64,000 nt of DNA, taken from Hyaloperonospora brassicae. Taxonomy: Eukaryota; Oomycota; Peronosporomycetes; Peronosporales; Peronosporaceae. Positions 62,886 through 64,000 of the stretch are shown in pieces (positions within the stretch are counted from its first letter, which is position 1; each line of letters begins with the position of its first letter). Location: the NCBI GenBank assembly GCA_947650285.1, contig CANTFL010001218.1, positions 43,792 to 107,791 of the forward strand, given 5' to 3'. Under the pieces are notes generated by a model. That model was given only the letters and a program-made list of their open reading frames with translations. It did no database searches and had not been told where the DNA came from. A program made the position numbers and the translations under genes.

Positions 62886-64000
62886 GATCAAGTTGGTGTG
62901 GAGCACACCATGTGATCCGCGATCAGCAAGGCGATCACGATCAGGAAGCGATCGAGATCGTGATCAGTGATCAGGTATGTGATCGCGATCATGCTGGTGT
63001 GGAGCACACCATGTGATCCGCGATCAGCAAGGCGATCACGATCAGGAAGCGATCGAGATCGTGATCAGTGATCAGGTATGTGATCGCGATCAAGTTGGTG
63101 TGGAGCACACCATGTGATCCGCGATCAGCAAGGCGATCACGATCAGGAAGCGATCGAGATCGTGATCAGTGATCAGGTATGTGATCGCGATCAAGTTGGT
63201 GTGGAGCACACCATGTGATCCGCGATCAGCAAGGCGATCACGATCAGGAAGCGATCGAGATCGTGATCAGTGATCAGGTATGTGATCGCGATCAAGTTGG
63301 TGTGGAGCACACCATGTGATCCGCGATCAGCAAGGCGATCACGATCAGGAAGCGATCGAGATCGTGATCAGTGATCAGGTATGTGATCGCGATCAAGTTG
63401 GTGTGGAGCACACCATGTGATCCGCGATCAGCAAGGCGATCACGATCAGGAAGCGATCGAGATCGAGATCGTGATCAGTGATCAGGTATGTGATCGCGAT
63501 CAAGTTGGTGTGGAGCACACCATGTGATCCGCGATCAGCAAGGCGATCACGATCAGGAAGCGATCGAGATCGTGATCAGTGATCAGGTATGTGATCGCGA
63601 TCAAGTTGGTGTGGAGCACACCATGTGATCCGCGATCAGCAAGGCGATCACGATCAGGAAGCGATCGAGATCGTGATCAGTGATCAGGTATGTGATCGCG
63701 ATCAAGTTGGTGTGGAGCACACCATGTGATCCGCGATCAGCAAGGCGATCACGATCAGGAAGCGATCGAGATCGTGATCAGTGATCAGGTATGTGATCGC
63801 GATCAAGTTGGTGTGGAGCACACCATGTGATCCGCGATCAGCAAGGCGATCACGATCAGGAAGCGATCGAGATCGTGATCAGTGATCAGGTATGTGATCG
63901 CGATCAAGTTGGTGTGGAGCACACCATGTGATCCGCGATCAGCAAGGCGATCACGATCAGGAAGCGATCGAGATCGTGATCAGTGATCAGGTATGTGATC

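Larger units (their letters stand above)
26207..64000. repeat. GATC-rich satellite array, continues past the window edge
   Basis: A head-to-tail tandem array with no unique spacers. The basic monomer is 101 bp, made of subunit a (34 bp, tgatcgcgatcaagttggtg...catg), subunit b (36 bp, tgatccgcgatcagcaaggc...gaag) and subunit c (31 bp, cgatcgagatcgtgatcagt...tatg). The longer 132-bp monomer has a second c-like unit. The 101-bp monomer has ten GATC sites and the 132-bp form fourteen. Each monomer contains one dyad, ggtgtg-gag-cacacc. By length and period I estimate a little over 300 monomers in this window. The left edge (26,207-26,408) is degenerate and the first clear dyad is at 26,409-26,423. 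Short open frames here are by-products of the repeat and use D/H/R/Q-rich codons set by GATC phasing. Satellite identity with any named family could not be checked. Confidence 0.98.
51001..64000. repeat. 101-bp monomer domain
   Basis: From about 51,000 almost every monomer is 101 bp and homogeneous; tatgtg begins 101 bp apart over long stretches (for example 57,541 and 57,642, or 59,360 and 59,461). Between about 57,430 and 62,790, roughly 53 successive monomers are nearly identical. The differences seen there are mainly aagttgg/aagctgg. A three-monomer period shows in places: aagctgg at 57,861, 58,164 and 58,467 (303 bp), and a 6-bp gatcga insertion at 52,161 and 52,470 (309 = 303 + 6). Near-identity indicates recent amplification. 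Confidence 0.95.

Noticed and set aside
26610..62915. Open reading frames of 61-95 codons inside the satellite
   Set aside because: They are translations of the repeat itself (D/H/R/Q-rich, repeated runs such as DHDLD and RSRSGSDRDRDQ), occur on both strands and end at the next length variant; no evidence of selection for coding.
26409..64000. CRISPR array
   Set aside because: Repeats are contiguous with no unique spacers, units are 101-132 bp and there are no cas genes; the setting is eukaryotic.
26409..64000. Bacterial-type origin (GATC clusters as in oriC)
   Set aside because: GATC clustering alone suggests it, but there are no DnaA boxes, no AT-rich unwinding region or replication genes, and the array is over 37 kb long.
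26409..64000. CENP-B box in the satellite
   Set aside because: The monomer dyad ggtgtggagcacacc does not match the CENP-B box core.

Overview
The window looks like repeat-rich nuclear DNA from a eukaryote. It has no bacterial-style operons, no rRNA or tRNA gene I could recognise, and no intact gene. The decayed retrotransposon proteins in the left 26 kb resemble, from memory, the Ty3/gypsy elements common in oomycetes: a YPMP...DLL...D.DK reverse transcriptase block, an MPFGLKN..Q.YQ box, a second RNase H and a C-terminal chromodomain. An oomycete (Phytophthora or downy-mildew relative) is therefore my best guess. It is an inference; no database search was possible.

Layout. Positions 1-1017 hold a broken protein-coding stretch I cannot name. 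Positions 1,019-8,955 are AT-leaning sequence in which I see no supportable gene. From about 8,960 to 25,900 lies a graveyard of LTR retrotransposons whose recognisable coding sequence is nearly all on the minus strand. It contains GypA (about 10,190-12,510), a Ty1/copia element (about 14,700-17,930) and GypB (about 21,480-25,125), the most complete. GypA and GypB belong to the same family. Every domain carries stop codons and frameshifts, so none can be mobile by its own protein. Also present are a threefold tandem duplication of about 217 bp (12,828-13,476), a pair of diverged homologous blocks (8,960-9,390 and 18,010-18,370), a plus-strand coiled-coil-like pseudogene (about 19,345-19,935) and a perfect 13-bp inverted repeat (24,386-24,420).

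Positions about 26,207 to 64,000 (59% of the window, running off the right edge) are one head-to-tail satellite array. It is modular. Subunits a (34 bp), b (36 bp) and c (31 bp) make a 101-bp monomer. A second c-like unit makes the 132-bp monomer that fills 26.4-46.8 kb. A mixed zone spans 46.8-51.0 kb, and the 101-bp form fills 51.0-64.0 kb. Rare 70-bp (no c) and about 192-bp (extra c) monomers complete a ladder in steps of about 31 bp. The satellite is extraordinarily dense in GATC (10 sites per 101 bp, 14 per 132 bp), and each monomer carries one conserved dyad, ggtgtg-gag-cacacc. Higher-order repeats, a 1.38-kb internal duplication and an island of diverged monomers record its amplification history.

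Nothing here acts together as a gene pathway. The coherent picture is a heterochromatin-like block: nested, dead LTR retrotransposons abutting a long young satellite, as expected of a centromeric, pericentromeric or subtelomeric region.
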